Assembly (NCBI GenBank): GCA_030019255.1
Contig: JASEFK010000002.1
Span: 109,347 to 173,346, forward strand
Direction: 5' to 3'
Source of the DNA: Actinomycetota bacterium
Lineage (GTDB): Bacteria; Actinomycetota; Geothermincolia; Geothermincolales; RBG-13-55-18
Length of the DNA stretch: 64,000 nt
The notes below the pieces were generated by a model. That model saw nothing but the letters and a program-made list of their open reading frames with translations. It made no database searches and was not told where the DNA came from. The position numbers and the translations under genes are program-made. Shown piece by piece: positions 52,081-61,325 of the stretch; the first letter of the stretch is position 1; each line of letters opens with the position of its first letter.

Positions 52081-53478
52081 TCAAAGTAGTTCGCACCGCA
52101 AAGCCCTCTCCGTCCGCGGCGTGATCTTGAAGCGCTCGTCCGGTCGATAGCCCACCACCCAGGCGATCTTGCCCCCCGATTCCAGCACCGCCACCCTCTC
52201 CCTCTCCCGGCGGGGAACCTTGAGGTCCACCAGGAAGTCCTGCAGCTTGCGGGTACCCGGCGCCCCCAGGGGATGGAAGCGGTCCCCGGGCTTCATCCTC
52301 CTCAGGCGCAGGGGAAAGGTAAGGCGGTCGGCGTCCAGCCAGGCCACGCGGGGATCCCCCTCGCGGGGCGGGGGAATCCCTCCCGCCCGGGATACCAGTT
52401 CCACTTTCAGGCACCCCCCGCCGGGGAGGGGATACTCGCCCTCGCCGTGTACGTCCACCTCGTGAAAGCCTTCCCCCTCCACCGCCGCCCCGCGGGGCGC
52501 CGGGCCGAAGAGGAGCCGTCCGTATTCCCGGCTCGCGCGCAAGCCTCCCGACAGATCCAGGGAGGCACTGCCCCCGCCCTTGGACAGCCGCAGGATGTCT
52601 TCCAGCAGGTGGTAATCGGGTTCCGCCCCCGCCCGGCGCACCAGGCGGGCGACGAGCTCCCGGCGAAGCGGCGGGGGCAGGGCGAGGAGGTGGGAGGTGC
52701 TCACCTCCAGGACCCCTCCCTCTTCCCGCACCCCCCTCTTCTCGGCCTCCCGGGCCTCGTCTTCCAGCCATTCCCAGACCTCTCCCAGGGCCTCCGCCTC
52801 CCGCAGGAGCACCTTCCTCGCCCCAGGAAAGTTCTCCTCCAGGAAGGGGATCACGACGTGCCTTATGCGGTTGCGGGGGATGCTCGTATCCCGGTTGGTA
52901 GGATCTTCCATTGGAGGAAAAGGGAGGAAGCGCGCGTACCGCTCTATCTCCTCCCTCCACAGGAGGCAAAGGGGACGGATGTAGGGACCACGCACCGGCG
53001 GGATACCCGCCAGTCCCCGCGGCCCCGCGCCGGTGAACAAGCGGAGCAGCAGGGTCTCCACCCGGTCGTCGGCGGTATGGCCGGTGGCCAGTCGCCGGGC
53101 GCCGCTCTTCGCCAGCTCCTCCTCGTAGGCCCGGTAGCGCGCCTCGCGGGCCGCCTCCTCCGGGCTCAATCCCCCGGGTCCGGGGGCCTCCACCTCGACC
53201 CTTACGGAGCGGAAGGAGAGCCCGTAGCCGCGCGCCGCGCGCTCCACGTGTTCCGCCTCGCGGGCGGAGTCCGGGCGCAGGCCGTGATCCACGTGGAAGA
53301 CGCGCAGGGAAATCCCCTCCAGGGGAGCGATCTGGGCCAGGACGTCCAGAAGGACCAGGGAATCCACCCCTCCGGAAACGGCCACCACCACCAGGTCCCC
53401 GGGGGAGAGCATCCCCCACCGGCGAACCGTCCGGCGTACCCGCTGGATGACGGCGAACCGCTCCTTCTCCCACCTCAT
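52081..53478 (-). CDS. tilS: tRNA(Ile)-lysidine synthase
   Basis: TilS (465 residues) modifies the wobble cytidine of the isoleucine CAU tRNA to lysidine. The PP-loop motif SGGVDS is at 35-40 (VVVAVSGGVDSLVLLDVLAQ); VFHVDHGLRPDSAREAEHVE, LATGHTADDRVETLLLRLF and IPRNRIRHVVIPFLEENFPG follow. The C-terminal domain is present (LQDFLVDLKVPRRERERVAV). ATG 53478 is chosen; the longer frame adds 30 residues of low complexity. Confidence 0.96.
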   Translation of the reverse strand: MRWEKERFAVIQRVRRTVRRWGMLSPGDLVVVAVSGGVDSLVLLDVLAQIAPLEGISLRVFHVDHGLRPDSAREAEHVERAARGYGLSFRSVRVEVEAPGPGGLSPEEAAREARYRAYEEELAKSGARRLATGHTADDRVETLLLRLFTGAGPRGLAGIPPVRGPYIRPLCLLWREEIERYARFLPFPPMEDPTNRDTSIPRNRIRHVVIPFLEENFPGARKVLLREAEALGEVWEWLEDEAREAEKRGVREEGGVLEVSTSHLLALPPPLRRELVARLVRRAGAEPDYHLLEDILRLSKGGGSASLDLSGGLRASREYGRLLFGPAPRGAAVEGEGFHEVDVHGEGEYPLPGGGCLKVELVSRAGGIPPPREGDPRVAWLDADRLTFPLRLRRMKPGDRFHPLGAPGTRKLQDFLVDLKVPRRERERVAVLESGGKIAWVVGYRPDERFKITPRTERALRCELL

Positions 53479-53530
53479 GGAGCCCCCACCTCCACCCTTC
53501 GCCGGCGGTCGGCCCGCCCGCCCGTCCGGC

Positions 53531-54706
53531 TCATGAACCGGGTATCCAACGGAGGAAAACCCTTCCATCCGCCTCGGAAAGTCCCGGTTCCACTCCCGGG
53601 CACCCCTCCGACCAGGCGCGAAGGAAATCCTCGGCCGCCGAGCCGGACATGAGCACCGGCCTTCCGGCCTCGATGAGGACGGGGAAGATCTCCAGCCGCT
53701 CCAGCCGGCCGTCCGCGAAGCGGCAGCCCAGGAAGATGCCCCGCCTCCCCTCCTCGCTCTGGGAGTAGAAGACCAGGTTGCCCAGGGAATAGAAAACCGG
53801 GGTTCCCTCCACCACCTCCATCCCCTGCACCACGTGCGGGTGGGAGCCCACCACCAGGTCGGCCCCGCTCCGCGCGCAGATGGAGGCCAGCTCCCGCTGC
53901 CGACTGGTGACCCCAGCGGACCCTATCTCCCCCCAATGCATAAAAACCACCACGTGGGGGTACTCCTCGGCCGCCCGCCGCACGGCCTCCTCCACCACCG
54001 CGGCCTCCGCGGGAGCCACCCCGGCCCGGTCCTCGCCCGCGGCGTAGGACGCCGGTCCCACGTCGGAGAAGGAAAGGACGGCCACCTCCCCACCCTCCCC
54101 GTCCCGGAGCACGGCGGGCTCCAGGGCCGCCCTAAGGGAGGAACCGGCTCCCGCGGTGGCTATTCCCGCCATGCGTAAGACGTTCAGGGCCTCCTCCAGT
54201 CCCGGGGAACCGAAATCCATGGCATGGTCGTTCCCCAGGCACACCGCGTCCACCCCCGCCTCGGCCATGGATGGGGCGCAGGAGACGTCACCGCGCATGG
54301 GGTAAAAGGGTTGGTCGGAGTTGACCCTGTGGACGGTACCGCAAAGGGGCCCCTCCAGGTTGACGACCGAGAAGCGGTATTCCCGCAGGAGATCCCCCAG
54401 GTTCCGCCAAGGATAGTCCGGTCCATAGGCCTCCACCAGCTGGGCCATCTCCAGGGCGAAAGTGACATCCCCGCCCAGCCCCAGCGAAACCTTCCCGGCG
54501 GCTTCCGATTTCCCGGACGTCACCGCCTCCTCCCCCGCTGGGGCCGCCGTTTCGGGTCCGTTGGAAGGCGTTCCGCCGTTTCCCGGCGCGGTGGTCACGA
54601 ACACCAGCACGGAGGAAAGGACGACCAGGAGGGTCAGGGCGGTGAGAAAAGCGGCCTGTCGCCGGGCGAGAGTCCTCCTCAGGCGTCCCTGCAAGAACCT
54701 GCTCAT
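53531..54706 (-). CDS. CapA-family protein (PGA_cap metallophosphatase-like)
   Basis: This 391-residue protein has one N-terminal membrane helix or signal (FLTALTLLVVLSSVLVFVTT), a linker rich in G, A, P and E, and a CapA/PGA_cap domain from about residue 72. Typical motifs are LGLGGDVTFALEMAQLVEAY, FSVVNLEGPLCG, AVCLGNDHAMDFG, VVVFMHWGEI and DLVVGSHPHVVQGMEVVEGT followed by FYSLGNLVF. The family is linked to poly-gamma-glutamate or other capsule export, but many members have other roles. No capsule synthetase is nearby. ATG start with GGGGAG; 52 bases upstream of tilS. Confidence 0.9.
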   Translation of the reverse strand: MSRFLQGRLRRTLARRQAAFLTALTLLVVLSSVLVFVTTAPGNGGTPSNGPETAAPAGEEAVTSGKSEAAGKVSLGLGGDVTFALEMAQLVEAYGPDYPWRNLGDLLREYRFSVVNLEGPLCGTVHRVNSDQPFYPMRGDVSCAPSMAEAGVDAVCLGNDHAMDFGSPGLEEALNVLRMAGIATAGAGSSLRAALEPAVLRDGEGGEVAVLSFSDVGPASYAAGEDRAGVAPAEAAVVEEAVRRAAEEYPHVVVFMHWGEIGSAGVTSRQRELASICARSGADLVVGSHPHVVQGMEVVEGTPVFYSLGNLVFYSQSEEGRRGIFLGCRFADGRLERLEIFPVLIEAGRPVLMSGSAAEDFLRAWSEGCPGVEPGLSEADGRVFLRWIPGS

Positions 54707-55097
54707 CCTTCACTCCCCTCCGCCAGTGCCGAGGCCCGGCGGTGTTTACCCGTCACGGGCCGCCTCATCCGTTCGGCCGGAGGTCGCCTGATACCATCAT
54801 ACCGCGGGTCCCCTTCCCCGACCCGGCCCGCCGCCGCGGGACCCGGCATGGGAGAGCGAGTGCAGCCCGGCACGGGAATCCCCTTTTCCTCTATCCCAGC
54901 GAATCCCGGTCCCGCCGAGGGAAGGCCCGGCCCCCGAAATTCACGCTAGGCCGGGGCGTGGATTGAGTCCACCGGGCCCGTCCGTCCTCCAAAGCCAACC
55001 TCCACCGCTTCCCTCGCCGTGGCATACCGTTTCCTCCCTCGTTCCGGGCGCACTGAAGCAGCGCAGGCCTCCCCTCATCCGGGTGGGGCAGGTCCCC
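54707..55097. other. intergenic region, nothing recognised
   Basis: The 391 bases between the thiolase and CapA genes are GC-rich with no convincing frame, hairpin plus U-tract, or tRNA. A promoter for the CapA gene is expected but not discernible. Confidence 0.35.
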
Positions 55098-56276
55098 TCA
55101 CAGGCGCTCGATGATCATGGCGATGCCCTGGCCCCCGCCGCAACAGAGGGACCCCAGGCCGTACTTTCCGTTCCTCTCCTTGAGGGCGGTCATGAGGGTC
55201 ACCAGGATGCGCGCTCCCGTGCAGCCCACGGGATGCCCCAGGGCTATGCCGCTCCCGTAGATGTTGGTCTTCTCCATGTCCAGGCCCAGCTCCCGGATGC
55301 AGGCCACGGCCTGGGCGGCGAAGGCCTCGTTGAGCTCGATGACGTCGATGTCCTCGAGCTTCAGGCCCGCCTTCTCCAGGGCCTTGGGAATGGCGTATAC
55401 GGGACCTATTCCCATGATGTCCGGGTCCACGCCCACGTAGCTCCAGGAGATTATACGGGCCAGGGGCTTCACGCCCAGCTCCTCCGCCTTCCTCCCGGAC
55501 ATGACCACCAGGGCGGCGGCGCCGTCGTTTATTCCCGATGCGTTCCCCGCGGTGACCGTCCCTCCCTCCTTGAAGGCCGGCTTGAGGGCGGCCAACTTCT
55601 CCAGGGTGGTATCGGGAAGGGGATGCTCGTCGGTGTCGAAGATCACCGTTCCCTTGCGGGTCTTGACCTCCACGGGGACGATCTCCTCCCGGAACTTCCC
55701 GGCGGAGATGGCTGCCGCGGCGCGGCGCTGGCTCTCCAGGGCGTAGGCGTCCTGGTCCTCCCGGGAGATGCCGTAGCGCTCGGCCACGTTCTCCGCCGTG
55801 AGGCCCATAATCAGCCCGTTATAGGGGTCGGTGAGGATGTCCGTTAGGCCGTCCTTCATCACGCTGTGGCGCATCCTCCGGCCCCAGCGCAGATCGTCGT
55901 TATAGAAGGGAATGTTGCTCATGCTCTCCACGCCGCCGGCCACCACCACGCCGGCGTCCCCCAGGCGGATGGCGCGGGCGGCGTCCACCACCGCCTGCAT
56001 GCCCGACCCGCAGGCCCGCCCCACCATGTTGCAGGGCACGGTATAAGGAATGCCGGCCTTCAAGGATCCCATGCGGGCGGGCATGCACAGTTCATCGTAG
56101 CGCACTGCTACCTGCCCGAAGATGACCTCGTCCACCTGATCGGGCTGGATGCCCGCCCGCCTCAGGGCTTCCTCGATGACGATGCGCACCAGCTCGGCGG
56201 GCATCACGTCCTTGAGGCTCCCCCCGAAACGGCCGATGGGGGTGCGGCAACCACTGACGATGTAGACCTCCTCCAT
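55098..56276 (-). CDS. acetyl-CoA acetyltransferase (thiolase)
   Basis: The 392-residue product is a thiolase, condensing or cleaving acyl-CoA units. The nucleophilic cysteine is C89 ([15 protein letters not shown]), the catalytic histidine H348 ([12 protein letters not shown]) and the second cysteine C378 (LCCGGGQG); [12 protein letters not shown] is intact. ATG start behind AAGGAGGGAAG. No beta-oxidation partner is adjacent; the acyl-CoA dehydrogenase at 62959 may belong to the same metabolism. Chain-length preference cannot be read from the sequence. Confidence 0.95.
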   Translation of the reverse strand: MEEVYIVSGCRTPIGRFGGSLKDVMPAELVRIVIEEALRRAGIQPDQVDEVIFGQVAVRYDELCMPARMGSLKAGIPYTVPCNMVGRACGSGMQAVVDAARAIRLGDAGVVVAGGVESMSNIPFYNDDLRWGRRMRHSVMKDGLTDILTDPYNGLIMGLTAENVAERYGISREDQDAYALESQRRAAAAISAGKFREEIVPVEVKTRKGTVIFDTDEHPLPDTTLEKLAALKPAFKEGGTVTAGNASGINDGAAALVVMSGRKAEELGVKPLARIISWSYVGVDPDIMGIGPVYAIPKALEKAGLKLEDIDVIELNEAFAAQAVACIRELGLDMEKTNIYGSGIALGHPVGCTGARILVTLMTALKERNGKYGLGSLCCGGGQGIAMIIERL

Positions 56277-56654
56277 CTTCCCTCCTTGATTCCCTCTGCG
56301 TCACTCCACGAACGGTTCTCCGAAACTTGCCGCGCGGACCCCGACACGAAGGGGTGGGTCAACTTGCCCCTCAAGCTCAACCGGGCGGGGCAGTCCTCCA
56401 CGGTCTGCGCCGGACGATCCGCAATATTATATAACGGCCGTCGATCTTTTCATGGGAGGAGCTGGAGGCAGGACCCTTATCCATGGCCGGCCGACGCTTG
56501 CCCACCCGCACCGGCGTGGTTCTACCATAAAATGGAAGGCCGGCCGAGCGCCGGCCTTCCGGTTACCCCTCCCGTCCGTTCTTCCTTCCCGCCGGGAACT
56601 TCCGGGCGGAAATCGGTTTCCCGCGGGCTTACGGCCGCTCCGCGCGCCCGGGAA
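56277..56654. other. intergenic region with terminator
   Basis: Between the orphan module and the thiolase. It holds the hairpin at 56525-56560 and, closer to the thiolase, an AT-rich AATATTATATAA stretch (around 56420-56435) that could serve as a -10 region. No frame looks coding. Confidence 0.4.
56525..56560 (-). terminator. intrinsic terminator downstream of the orphan module
   Basis: GGAAGGCCGGC and GCCGGCCTTCC form a perfect 11-base stem with a 5-base loop; on the minus strand it is followed by ATTTTATGG. It lies about 95 bases after the stop of the reading frame at 56655 and insulates the thiolase gene. Confidence 0.7.
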
Positions 56655-56918
56655 TCATTCCCCGAAGCCGATGGAACAGGTACCCCCGGACATCACCTTC
56701 CCGGTCTCCGGGCTGGTGTACACGAAGTACATGGCCCGCTCCACGGCCACGATGCCGCTGCCCTCCACTTTGACCTCCGTGGACACCTCCCGTCCGCTTT
56801 CAAGTCCCAGCAGGTCGTTGAGATAAACGGTGGTCCTGGTCTCCCCCTCCGGGGGAACCTCCAGGGGCTCGAGTTCTCTTTCCGGGGTGAAAAAACGGAA
56901 GATGGCCATGGTGTCCAT
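56655..56918 (-). pseudogene. orphan half of a WYFAEG-type module
   Basis: The 87-residue frame resembles only the second half of the modules in the SpoIID-like protein and the subtilase: FFTPERELEPLEVPPEGETR, VYLNDLLGLESGREVSTEVK, then IVAVERAMYFVYTSPETGKV. An in-frame TAA stands six bases before the ATG, and the DNA upstream shows no trace of the WYFAEG half or a signal peptide. It is most likely the leftover of a larger secreted protein gene; expression as a small protein cannot be excluded. Confidence 0.6.
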
Positions 56919-57149
56919 CAGTTAACCCACATACAAGGAAGGGTAAGGGTGCGAGGAAGGGGAAGGGATGGAAAAAGAAGGGTCTCATGCTCTTTCGGGT
57001 AGCGGAAGAGGGCGGGTTTCACGCCTCTCCGCCTTCGCCTTCCGGCAGTCCTTCCGGTTTAATGTATGGCGGCAAGACGTTCAATTTATACGAGCCCGCG
57101 TAGAATCCGCGTGTCCCCCGCTTCCTTCCACCACCAAGGACCGGCGGGC

Positions 57150-57347
57150 TCAACGGCTCTTGATGAAACGGCTTATGGAACGGTCGTAGGTCCTCTCCAC
57201 CTCGGGAGGGAAGAAACAGGCGGGAAGCTCCCCGTTGCGGCGGTGGTAGTGGAGGCACTCGCAGCAGTAGCCCTTGCGGGAACAGGGCTCGTAGGTGCAA
57301 TTACATATTTCCAGGTTGGACTGGTAGTTCCTGCACTCCTCCTTCAC
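57150..57347 (-). CDS. cysteine-rich DUF6485-type small protein
   Basis: The 65-residue product begins [20 protein letters not shown] and has seven cysteines, including CNC, GYCCEC and a final [20 protein letters not shown]. This pattern fits the DUF6485 family of small putative metal-binding proteins, whose function is unknown. The GTG start has AAGGAGG upstream and overlaps the stop of the SAM hydrolase-type gene by three bases, so translation is coupled. Last gene of a five-gene operon. Confidence 0.8.
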   Translation of the reverse strand: MKEECRNYQSNLEICNCTYEPCSRKGYCCECLHYHRRNGELPACFFPPEVERTYDRSISRFIKSR

Positions 57348-58171
57348 TTCTCCTCCTTTCCCTCCAAGGGCCCGTAGATGATGACCGTATCCCCAGGCCG
57401 GGAGCCCGTCCTCCGGGCCAGGCTGCCGCCGTTTATCCCCAGGGCCATGACCCCCGAGGAATCCTCGAAAAAGAGGGGGGCTCCCGCCTCCACCTCCCCG
57501 AAGGTGGAGGCCAGGGCGAACTCCATCTCCTCCTCTCCTATTCCCACCAGCACCCGGTCCCCCAGCCGGTACCCAAGTTCCTCCACCTGCTCCGGGTAGG
57601 CGTTGAGGCGCAGGGATCCGAAGCGGTCGACGTCGATCACCGTGGCGTAGACCGCCCCCTCCCCCACCCGCGCCCTTCCCCAGGGCGCCGGAACCAGGTC
57701 CTCCACCTCCATGGCCATCCCCATCTCCGAGGGGTCCACCCCCAGGGAGAGGTGGGCGGCCACTGGGGCGAAGATATCCCGGGCGTGGAAGGTGGGGTGG
57801 ACGGGATGGCGGAAGAAATCGCGGTTCTCCAAGAAATAGGCCCGGGCGACGCCCCCCAGCCGTTCCGCCGCCGGGATGAGCAGGCCGTTGTCGGGGCCCA
57901 CCAGGAAGTCCCCCCTCGCACACTGCAAGGCCACGGCCAGGCGCCGCGTGCCCACCCCGGGATCCACCACCGCCAGGTGAACCCCCCGGGGCATGTGGGG
58001 AAGGGCGGCGGCTAGGACGAAGGCCCCCTTGCCGATGTCGAAGGGTGGGATATGGTGGCTGATATCCACGATGACCGCTTCCGGGTTGATGGAGAGGATG
58101 ACTCCCTTGACCACCCCCACCCATTCCTCCGAGGTGCCGAAGTCGCTGGTGAGGGTTATCAGCCCGGTCAT
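57344..58171 (-). CDS. SAM hydrolase/fluorinase-family (DUF62) protein
   Basis: This 275-residue protein belongs to the family of S-adenosylmethionine hydroxide adenosyltransferases related to fluorinase and chlorinase. Motifs: [53 protein letters not shown] and [20 protein letters not shown]. The family's usual Asp, Arg and His positions appear present. Such enzymes hydrolyse SAM to adenosine and methionine; the halogenating members have extra loops not evident here. ATG 58171 has GGGGAGG five bases upstream. Its role in this operon is unknown. Confidence 0.9.
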   Translation of the reverse strand: MTGLITLTSDFGTSEEWVGVVKGVILSINPEAVIVDISHHIPPFDIGKGAFVLAAALPHMPRGVHLAVVDPGVGTRRLAVALQCARGDFLVGPDNGLLIPAAERLGGVARAYFLENRDFFRHPVHPTFHARDIFAPVAAHLSLGVDPSEMGMAMEVEDLVPAPWGRARVGEGAVYATVIDVDRFGSLRLNAYPEQVEELGYRLGDRVLVGIGEEEMEFALASTFGEVEAGAPLFFEDSSGVMALGINGGSLARRTGSRPGDTVIIYGPLEGKEEK

Positions 58172-58208
58172 GCGCGCCTCCCCGCTCCCCATCTCACGCC
58201 CCCATCGT

Positions 58209-58616
58209 TCAACCGGATCCAAGCACGGTGACCCTTACCCTGCGCCGCCGCGGGCCGTCGAACTCGCACAGGAATATGCCCTGCCAGGTCCCCAGGGCCA
58301 GGTCCCCCCCGGCCACCGGCAGGGTGGCCGAGAAGCCCACCAGGCTGGCCTTGATGTGGGCGTCGGCGTTCCCCTCCCGGTGCCGGTACCTCCCCCGGGG
58401 CACCAGCCTCTCCAGGTGCTCGAGTATGTCCGCGGCCACGTCCGGGTCGGCGGCCTCGTTTACCGTCACCCCGGCGGTGGTATGGGGTATGTAAACCTGG
58501 CACAGGCCCTCCCGGATCCCCGTTCCCCGCACCACCTCCCGCACCCGGGAGGTGATGTCCACGAGCTGGGACCTGGCCCCGGTGCTCACCTCGAAACCCC
58601 CGCCCTTCAGGTTCAT
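58209..58616 (-). CDS. YjbQ-family protein (UPF0047)
   Basis: The 135-residue product has the family motifs [40 protein letters not shown] and [20 protein letters not shown] with two conserved histidines. Members have weak thiamine phosphate synthase activity in vitro, and the true role is open. ATG 58616 is chosen since GGAGGGC lies six bases upstream; an ATG five codons earlier has its ribosome site too close. The neighbouring TPP enzyme makes a thiamine link tempting but unproven. Confidence 0.9.
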   Translation of the reverse strand: MNLKGGGFEVSTGARSQLVDITSRVREVVRGTGIREGLCQVYIPHTTAGVTVNEAADPDVAADILEHLERLVPRGRYRHREGNADAHIKASLVGFSATLPVAGGDLALGTWQGIFLCEFDGPRRRRVRVTVLGSG

Positions 58617-58652
58617 CCTCACGCCCTCCATGCCTCCTCACCTTCCCGGCCC

Positions 58653-60326
58653 TCAGCCCATGCTCATGCGCAGGGAGGCCTCCAGGTTGAAGGGCGGGAG
58701 GTCCTCGGGGTCGATGACCACGTCCACCACCGCCGGGCCCTCCGCTGCCAGGGCCTCCCTCAGTACCGGCTGGATGTCCGCCACCCGCTCCAGCCTCCAT
58801 CCCGCCGCGCCGAAGGAACGGGCCAGGGCGGCGAAGTCCGGGTTTCCGTGGCAGGTCCCCAGTATCCTCCCCTGGCACTGTATCCTTTGCCGGATGTTCA
58901 GCACCCGGTACATGTGATCGTTCATCACCAGCACCAGGACCTTTATCCCCTCCCGGCAGGCGGTCTCCAGGTCCTGGAGGGTCATCATGAAGTCCCCGTC
59001 CCCCAGGATGGCCACCACCTCCCGCTCCGGGCGCACCAGCTTGGCGGCCAGGGCGGCGGGGAAGCCGAAGCCCATGGCCCCGAAGTTCACCGCCGAGAGG
59101 TAGGTCAGGGGCTCCAGGCAGGGGAGAAAGGCCATGGGGTAGAGAAGGTGGGTGCCGGCCCCCACGGTGATTATCCTCTCCCGGGGCAAAAGAAGGGAGA
59201 GCTCGTGGATGACCCGGGCCCCGGAAAGGGGCTCCCGGTCCGAGTTCCGGGCCTCCTCCACCCTCGCCCTCCACTCCGCGCGCTTTCCTTCCAGGAATTC
59301 CCACCACTCCCTCCGTTCCGGAGGCCGGTAATCCCTGACCGCGTCCACGGCCTCCAGGAGAAAATCCCGTACGTCGGCCTCGATGGGCAGTTGTGGCCTC
59401 CTCCGGCAATTGAGCATGGCCTCCATGTCGATGTTCACCAGCACCAGTTCCCCGGGGATGGGGAGGGTGTACTCGTAGGAGGTGAGGTCGGAGATGACGC
59501 AACCCAGGCCCAGGACGGCATCCGCCTCCGACAGCGCGGCGTCGGCCACGGTGTTCCCTCCCCCGAAGCCCGCCCTTCCCAGGCACAGGGGATGGTCCTC
59601 GGGGATGGTCCCCCGCCCGTTCCCGGTGGTGACCACCGGGACCTGGAGAGACTCGGCCAGCCGCACCAGGAGCTCCGAGGACCCGGAATAGGCCACCCCT
59701 CCCCCGGAGAGGAGGAGGGGCCGGGAGGCTCCCTTGACGACTTCCAGGGCTTTCCAGACGTCCTCCACGTGCAGGGAAGGCCGGTGCTCGGCGGCGAATC
59801 GGAAGCGGGGCGCCTCCACCTTCACCTCCTCCTCCCACACGTCCTCGGGCACCTCGATGAGCACCGGCCCCCTCCCCCCGGAGACGGCCAGGGTGTAAGC
59901 GCGGGAAAGGACGGCGGCGGCATGGTCCGCCTCCTCCACCCGGAAGACCCCCCGGCACAGGGAGGAGAATATGGCCGGGTGGTCAGCCTCCAGCATGCCG
60001 TCGCTTCCCCGCAACTTCCGCTTCACCGCCCCGCTGAGGACGAGCATGGGACTCCCGTCCTTGTAGGCGTTGGCCGTGGAGATGAGGGCGTTGAGGGTAC
60101 CCGGGCCGGAATGGGTGAGCACCACGCCGGGTATCCCGGTCAGGCGTCCTTCGGCGTCGGCCATGCTGGCCGCCACTTGTTCATGGCGGCAGGAGACGTA
60201 GCGGATGTCCTCTCGGTGGTCGTAGAGCGCGTTCACGAAGGCGAAGTTTGAGGTCCCGATGATCCCGTAGATGCGCCGGACCCCCATGACCTTCAGGCCC
60301 TCGATGAGCATCTGGGCGCAGTTCAT
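58653..60326 (-). CDS. thiamine pyrophosphate enzyme, acetolactate synthase-like
   Basis: The 557-residue product has the three domains of the POX/ALS family: N-terminal Pyr domain with catalytic E49 (VSCRHEQVAASMADAEGR) and THSGPGTLNALISTANAYKD, a central domain (RPLLLSGGGVAYSGSSELLV) and the C-terminal PP domain with the TPP/Mg motif ILGDGDFMMTLQDLETACRE followed by MNDHMY. The substrate is not evident; candidates are acetolactate synthase, a 2-oxoacid decarboxylase or a related lyase. The ATG has GGAGGGG. It follows the 2-hydroxyacid dehydrogenase after 15 bases, suggesting shared 2-oxo/2-hydroxy acid metabolism. Confidence 0.92.
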   Translation of the reverse strand: MNCAQMLIEGLKVMGVRRIYGIIGTSNFAFVNALYDHREDIRYVSCRHEQVAASMADAEGRLTGIPGVVLTHSGPGTLNALISTANAYKDGSPMLVLSGAVKRKLRGSDGMLEADHPAIFSSLCRGVFRVEEADHAAAVLSRAYTLAVSGGRGPVLIEVPEDVWEEEVKVEAPRFRFAAEHRPSLHVEDVWKALEVVKGASRPLLLSGGGVAYSGSSELLVRLAESLQVPVVTTGNGRGTIPEDHPLCLGRAGFGGGNTVADAALSEADAVLGLGCVISDLTSYEYTLPIPGELVLVNIDMEAMLNCRRRPQLPIEADVRDFLLEAVDAVRDYRPPERREWWEFLEGKRAEWRARVEEARNSDREPLSGARVIHELSLLLPRERIITVGAGTHLLYPMAFLPCLEPLTYLSAVNFGAMGFGFPAALAAKLVRPEREVVAILGDGDFMMTLQDLETACREGIKVLVLVMNDHMYRVLNIRQRIQCQGRILGTCHGNPDFAALARSFGAAGWRLERVADIQPVLREALAAEGPAVVDVVIDPEDLPPFNLEASLRMSMG

Positions 60327-60341
60327 GGGCCCCTCCTTTCC

Positions 60342-61325
60342 TCACTCCACGCCGTTGACCACGAAGCGGGGCTTCTCCCCGGAGAGCACCCGGGTGACGT
60401 TGTCGATGGTCACCTGGAGCATGCGCACCCGGCTCTCGTTGGTCCCTCCCGCCACGTGGGGGGAGAGGATGACCTTGTCCGACTTCAGCAGGGGATTGTC
60501 CGGGTCCACCGGCTCCTGGGCAAAGACGTCCAGGCCCGCGCCGGCCAGCCTTCCCTCGCGCAGGGCTTCGGCCAGGGCCTCCTCGTCCACCACCTCGCCC
60601 CGCGCCAGGTTCAGGAGGTAGGCCTCGGGCTTCATGAGGGCCAGCCTCTCCCGGTTGATGAGATGGCGGGTCTCCGGGGTGAGGGGGACATGGAGGGTGA
60701 CGATGTCCGAGATCCGCAGCAGGTCCTCCAGTTCCGCGTATTCCGCGCCCAGATCCTTCTCCCTCTCGGCCGGGAGGCGCACCAGGTCGTGATAGAGGAT
60801 GCGGCAACCGAAGGGACGGAGGCGCGCCGCCACCTCCCGGCCTATGTTCCCCATGCCCACGATCCCCACCGTCTTGCCCTGCAGCTCGTACATCCCCAGG
60901 GTGAAGATGTCCTGCTGCCCCCACTCCCCCGCGGCGGTTTTATGGTGAAAGTAGAGGACCTTCTTGAGCAGGCAGAGCATGAACATCACGGCGTGTTCGG
61001 CTACCCCCACGGCGTTGGCCGCCCCCACGTTGGCCACCGGGATTCCCGCCCTGCGGGTGGCCTCCAGGTCGATGTGCTGGTAACCGATGCTGGGCTGCTG
61101 GATGAGGCGACAGCCCCGCGCCGCCTCCGCCACCCGGGCGTCTATGGGCAGGCGGAAGGTGAAGTCCCCGATGATCACGTCCGCGCCCCGCACCGCCTCC
61201 TCCAGGCCGGGTCCCGGGTCACCCCGGTAGACCTCCACCGTGACCTCCCGGCCCTCCAGGACACCCGCCAGCATACCCCTCACCGCCTCCTCGGGCAGGG
61301 GGGAAAGTACCACTACCCTGGCCAT
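60342..61325 (-). CDS. D-isomer-specific 2-hydroxyacid dehydrogenase
   Basis: The 327-residue product has the NAD-binding motif GIVGMGNIGREVAARLRPFG (near 153-172) and the catalytic triad R242 (LNLARGEVVDEEAL), E271 (DVFAQEPVDPDNPL) and H290 (LSPHVAGGT). It resembles phosphoglycerate dehydrogenase but lacks the ACT regulatory domain, so serA is not claimed. ATG 61325 has GGGAGGTGGAG; the long frame upstream is not coding. First gene of the five-gene operon ending at 57150. Confidence 0.93.
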   Translation of the reverse strand: MARVVVLSPLPEEAVRGMLAGVLEGREVTVEVYRGDPGPGLEEAVRGADVIIGDFTFRLPIDARVAEAARGCRLIQQPSIGYQHIDLEATRRAGIPVANVGAANAVGVAEHAVMFMLCLLKKVLYFHHKTAAGEWGQQDIFTLGMYELQGKTVGIVGMGNIGREVAARLRPFGCRILYHDLVRLPAEREKDLGAEYAELEDLLRISDIVTLHVPLTPETRHLINRERLALMKPEAYLLNLARGEVVDEEALAEALREGRLAGAGLDVFAQEPVDPDNPLLKSDKVILSPHVAGGTNESRVRMLQVTIDNVTRVLSGEKPRFVVNGVE

